Shown here piece by piece: positions 41,436-43,373 of a stretch of 43,373 nucleotides of DNA. Under the pieces are notes generated by a model, which did not search any database, was not told where the DNA came from, and saw only the letters and a list, made by a program, of their open reading frames with translations. A program made the translations under genes and the position numbers. Position 1 is the first letter of the stretch. Every line of letters starts with the position of its first letter. Source of the stretch: Candidatus Aenigmatarchaeota archaeon (GTDB lineage Archaea > Aenigmatarchaeota > Aenigmatarchaeia > CG10238-14 > SCSR01). Location: positions 1 to 43,373 of the forward strand of contig JASEGN010000002.1 in the NCBI GenBank assembly GCA_030018055.1, in the 5' to 3' direction.

Positions 41436-42686
41436 TTATATTAAACGCTTTTTTACCTTTAATATTTTTCTGTAAAGGGTCAAGAAGTCTGTAACCCTTC
41501 GTGATAGAGAATATTTCTTCAGAACAAGTTCTCTCCCATTTTTACCATATACTTCAGCTTTTTCCATATTTTCGATTAATTTTTTCAAGGCTTGAAATAG
41601 AGCAAAGGGTGAACGTGATTCTACAAGTAATCCTGTACGATTATGTTTTATTACTTCTGGTGCAGCACCCGATATAGCACCAACAACTGGTTTACCACTT
41701 GCCATACCCTCTACATAAACCAATCCAAATGGCTCACGAGAAGATGGCAAAACTACTATGTCCGAAAGAGAATATAGAGCAGGCATCATTGCTTGATCTA
41801 TATTTTCGTCTGGTATTCTTATTTTATTCTCTACTTCCAAAACCTCTGCCATTTCCCATAATTTTTTCTTAGCTTCTTTGCTCTCTTTTGGCATAGCATC
41901 GTCCTCAACAGCTGTCAAAATTGCTATAAAATCCTTCTCTGTTGAAAGATGTGATAGTGCGTGAATCATCGTATCGAAATTTTTTCTCTCATCAATTTTA
42001 CCATCTCTACCTACAAGCCTTGATGGCATGAGGATTATTCTTTTCTCTAGATCAAGTTTAAGCTCATCTATTAACCTTTCCCTCTCCCTTTCAGAATGAA
42101 TCCCAGGTTTGAATTTCTCCACATCAACAAAATTTGGTATAGTTTTTATTTTTTCTGGAGGAACGCCAATCTCATAAACATGTTTTGCAACCCATCTGCT
42201 AACTGGAATTATATAATCCCAGTTAAAAATTTTTAACACAAACTCGTGTGCAGGCTTATCTGGTGGACAATGTTGATGAAGTAGAATGGGTATGCGTGTG
42301 CGAATTCTCACAGATTGTAAAATTCCAGCAATAGGTAGAGCACTTACGTAGATCATATGTGAATGTATTATATCTATTTTATTTCTCTCCAAATAATCTA
42401 TAAAGTAGTTATAAAATTCTGTATCATCTGTATGGTAAGTTTCCCTACCTCTGTGGGATAATAATCTTGTTCTGGTAACGTGAATACCTTCCTCAACAGC
42501 TTCTTCTCTCCTTTTAGGATGTGAGCCTGTTAAAATATGAATGTTTATTTTATTTCCTACTAATTCTTTCGATAACTCATAAATTAAGGTCTCCATACCA
42601 CCATAGTAAGGAAGATAAAATGGAGTTAACATGCATATGTTCAATCCTTCCAACTTTTTTGTAGAGGAACCAATGGGTTTAGGCAT
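41436..42686 (-). CDS. Glycosyltransferase family 4
   Basis: 416-residue GT-B retaining glycosyltransferase. N-terminal LNICMLTPFYLPYYGGMETLIYELSKELV; C-terminal domain IILMPSRLVGRDGKIDERKNFDTMIHAL, and the nucleotide-sugar site SREPFGLVYVEGMASGKPVVGAISGAAPEVI (E-x7-E). No signal or membrane helix. The donor sugar is unknown. It may use the lipid carrier recycled by the PAP2-kinase protein, which is speculation. Confidence 0.88.
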   Translation of the reverse strand: MPKPIGSSTKKLEGLNICMLTPFYLPYYGGMETLIYELSKELVGNKINIHILTGSHPKRREEAVEEGIHVTRTRLLSHRGRETYHTDDTEFYNYFIDYLERNKIDIIHSHMIYVSALPIAGILQSVRIRTRIPILLHQHCPPDKPAHEFVLKIFNWDYIIPVSRWVAKHVYEIGVPPEKIKTIPNFVDVEKFKPGIHSERERERLIDELKLDLEKRIILMPSRLVGRDGKIDERKNFDTMIHALSHLSTEKDFIAILTAVEDDAMPKESKEAKKKLWEMAEVLEVENKIRIPDENIDQAMMPALYSLSDIVVLPSSREPFGLVYVEGMASGKPVVGAISGAAPEVIKHNRTGLLVESRSPFALFQALKKLIENMEKAEVYGKNGRELVLKKYSLSRRVTDFLTLYRKILKVKKRLI

Positions 42687-42890
42687 ATTTTTTCACTTAT
42701 ATATTAGAGGGTAAATTTAAGTTTTTTCCATAATCTTCTCATTTAGAAATTAGGATTAGCGCTGGACTTAATTATGTGGTGCGCCTATATTATTCTTATA
42801 AACTCCTATAGTTTCTTTACGCTCCTTTCCAATAGAACTGACTAACTTTGCTTAATTTCCCTTCTTTACTAAATATTCTTAAATTCAACT

Positions 42891-43373
42891 ATGAACAAAG
42901 TTTTAATTTTTGCCTTGATTTTTGGTATTCTTTTAGGTACTCTAACAGGCGTAATTATTTCCAAACTTTTTCCAGGCATGGCACCTTACTTCAAAAAAGA
43001 ATTGCCGATTACAACTATGATTTTAATATTCCTCCTTAATTCCTTCCTTGCAACTTTGATATGTTATGGTGGAATCCTATTTTCCCTAGCTGAAGTAAGG
43101 GTATACAAATTCTCTATCTACAGAGCCCTAGATGTTGTATTTGACCCTCTCTACAATTTGTTAAGCAAAATTTCTGAGGATATGAAAAGACTTAAACCTA
43201 TGTATAGAAGCTGTTATCTTTCCATTTCCTATTTTCCCATAGGTTGTATTTTTTTGTTTGCAGTAATTATCTCCACCTATTTTTCAATATTTCTAAGTAT
43301 ACTGGGGTTTTCCATTCTATCAACTTTACTCAAACTGTTACCGCACTTAACATTAGAAACGCTTGCATTTTTG
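42891..43373 (+). CDS. SpoIIM/DUF95-like integral membrane protein, partial
   Basis: Translated by hand from ATG 42891: MNKVLIFALIFGILLGTLTG, then about 161 residues to the window edge. At least four hydrophobic helices (about 2-24, 43-68, 113-135, 136-148) and the ending LLKLLPHLTLETLAF resemble the SpoIIM family (PHxxxEL near the last helices). The role is unclear. The 200-base gap before it (42687-42890) shows only A+T-rich promoter-like DNA. Confidence 0.5.
   Translation, partial: MNKVLIFALIFGILLGTLTGVIISKLFPGMAPYFKKELPITTMILIFLLNSFLATLICYGGILFSLAEVRVYKFSIYRALDVVFDPLYNLLSKISEDMKRLKPMYRSCYLSISYFPIGCIFLFAVIISTYFSIFLSILGFSILSTLLKLLPHLTLETLAFL

Noticed and set aside
42848..43039. Plus-strand 63-residue open frame
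   Set aside because: It overlaps the SpoIIM-like membrane protein in another frame and has no family features.

Overview
The window is archaeal chromosome of low G+C content. It carries archaeal RNA polymerase genes with split A and B subunits, the archaeal str-type cluster (L30e, NusA-like KH protein, S12, S7, EF-2), aRF1, TrmY, RibL and an archaeal-type ValRS. TATA-like elements lie about 25-35 bases before many starts. The lineage cannot be fixed from the sequence. Short introns at unusual tRNA positions, fused genes and inteins recall DPANN-type or otherwise divergent archaea, but that is inference.

Layout. 1-5458 (minus) is a purine operon: HAD-like protein, PurD, a PfkB-family kinase broken by one base, a PurN-like formyltransferase and SHMT (cut by the window edge). 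5522-9235 holds an unknown protein, a queuosine-salvage (Qng1) homologue, RibL, an aldo/keto reductase and an unknown helical protein. 9318-9401 is a tRNA-Ala with a D-arm intron. 9616-22841 (minus) is one long transcription-translation operon: rpoH, rpoB2, a fused rpoB1-rpoA1, rpoA2 with an intein, rpl30e, nusA-like, rps12, rps7, two small winged-helix genes and EF-2. 23026-25746 (plus) has an AbrB-racemase fusion, a HisG homologue and TatD. 25743-33961 has aRF1 with an intein, ValRS, an MBL-fold nuclease-like protein, TrmY and PurB. 34017-36433 has a candidate H/ACA RNA, a PAP2-dolichol kinase fusion, small zinc-ribbon, OB-fold and membrane proteins, and a tRNA-Ser with two introns behind a leader with guide-RNA-like repeats. 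36437-43373 has a SAM hydrolase, two kinase-like genes, a Cys-rich secreted protein, a PRTase with an ACT-domain regulator, an ArgA-like acetyltransferase, a GT4 glycosyltransferase and the start of a SpoIIM-like membrane protein.

Main discovery. The EF-2 gene looks destroyed in its first 270 bases, with stops and frame changes across the P-loop and switch I. The breaks are explained exactly by three short introns of 31, 23 and 31 bases. Each folds as a bulge-helix-bulge (BHB): a 4-bp central helix with a 3-base bulge on each side, as cut by the archaeal tRNA splicing endonuclease. Cutting after the second base of every bulge restores a continuous 729-residue EF-2. The same rule gives an exact mature tRNA-Ala and accounts for both tRNA-Ser introns, with weaker helices there. 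It also gives a plausible 20-base intron in the winged-helix gene just upstream of EF-2. The window therefore appears to contain multi-intron BHB splicing of an essential messenger RNA. Inteins interrupt two more highly conserved sites: the SIGEPGTQM motif of RNA polymerase A'' and the GGQ motif of aRF1, which here reads GGM.
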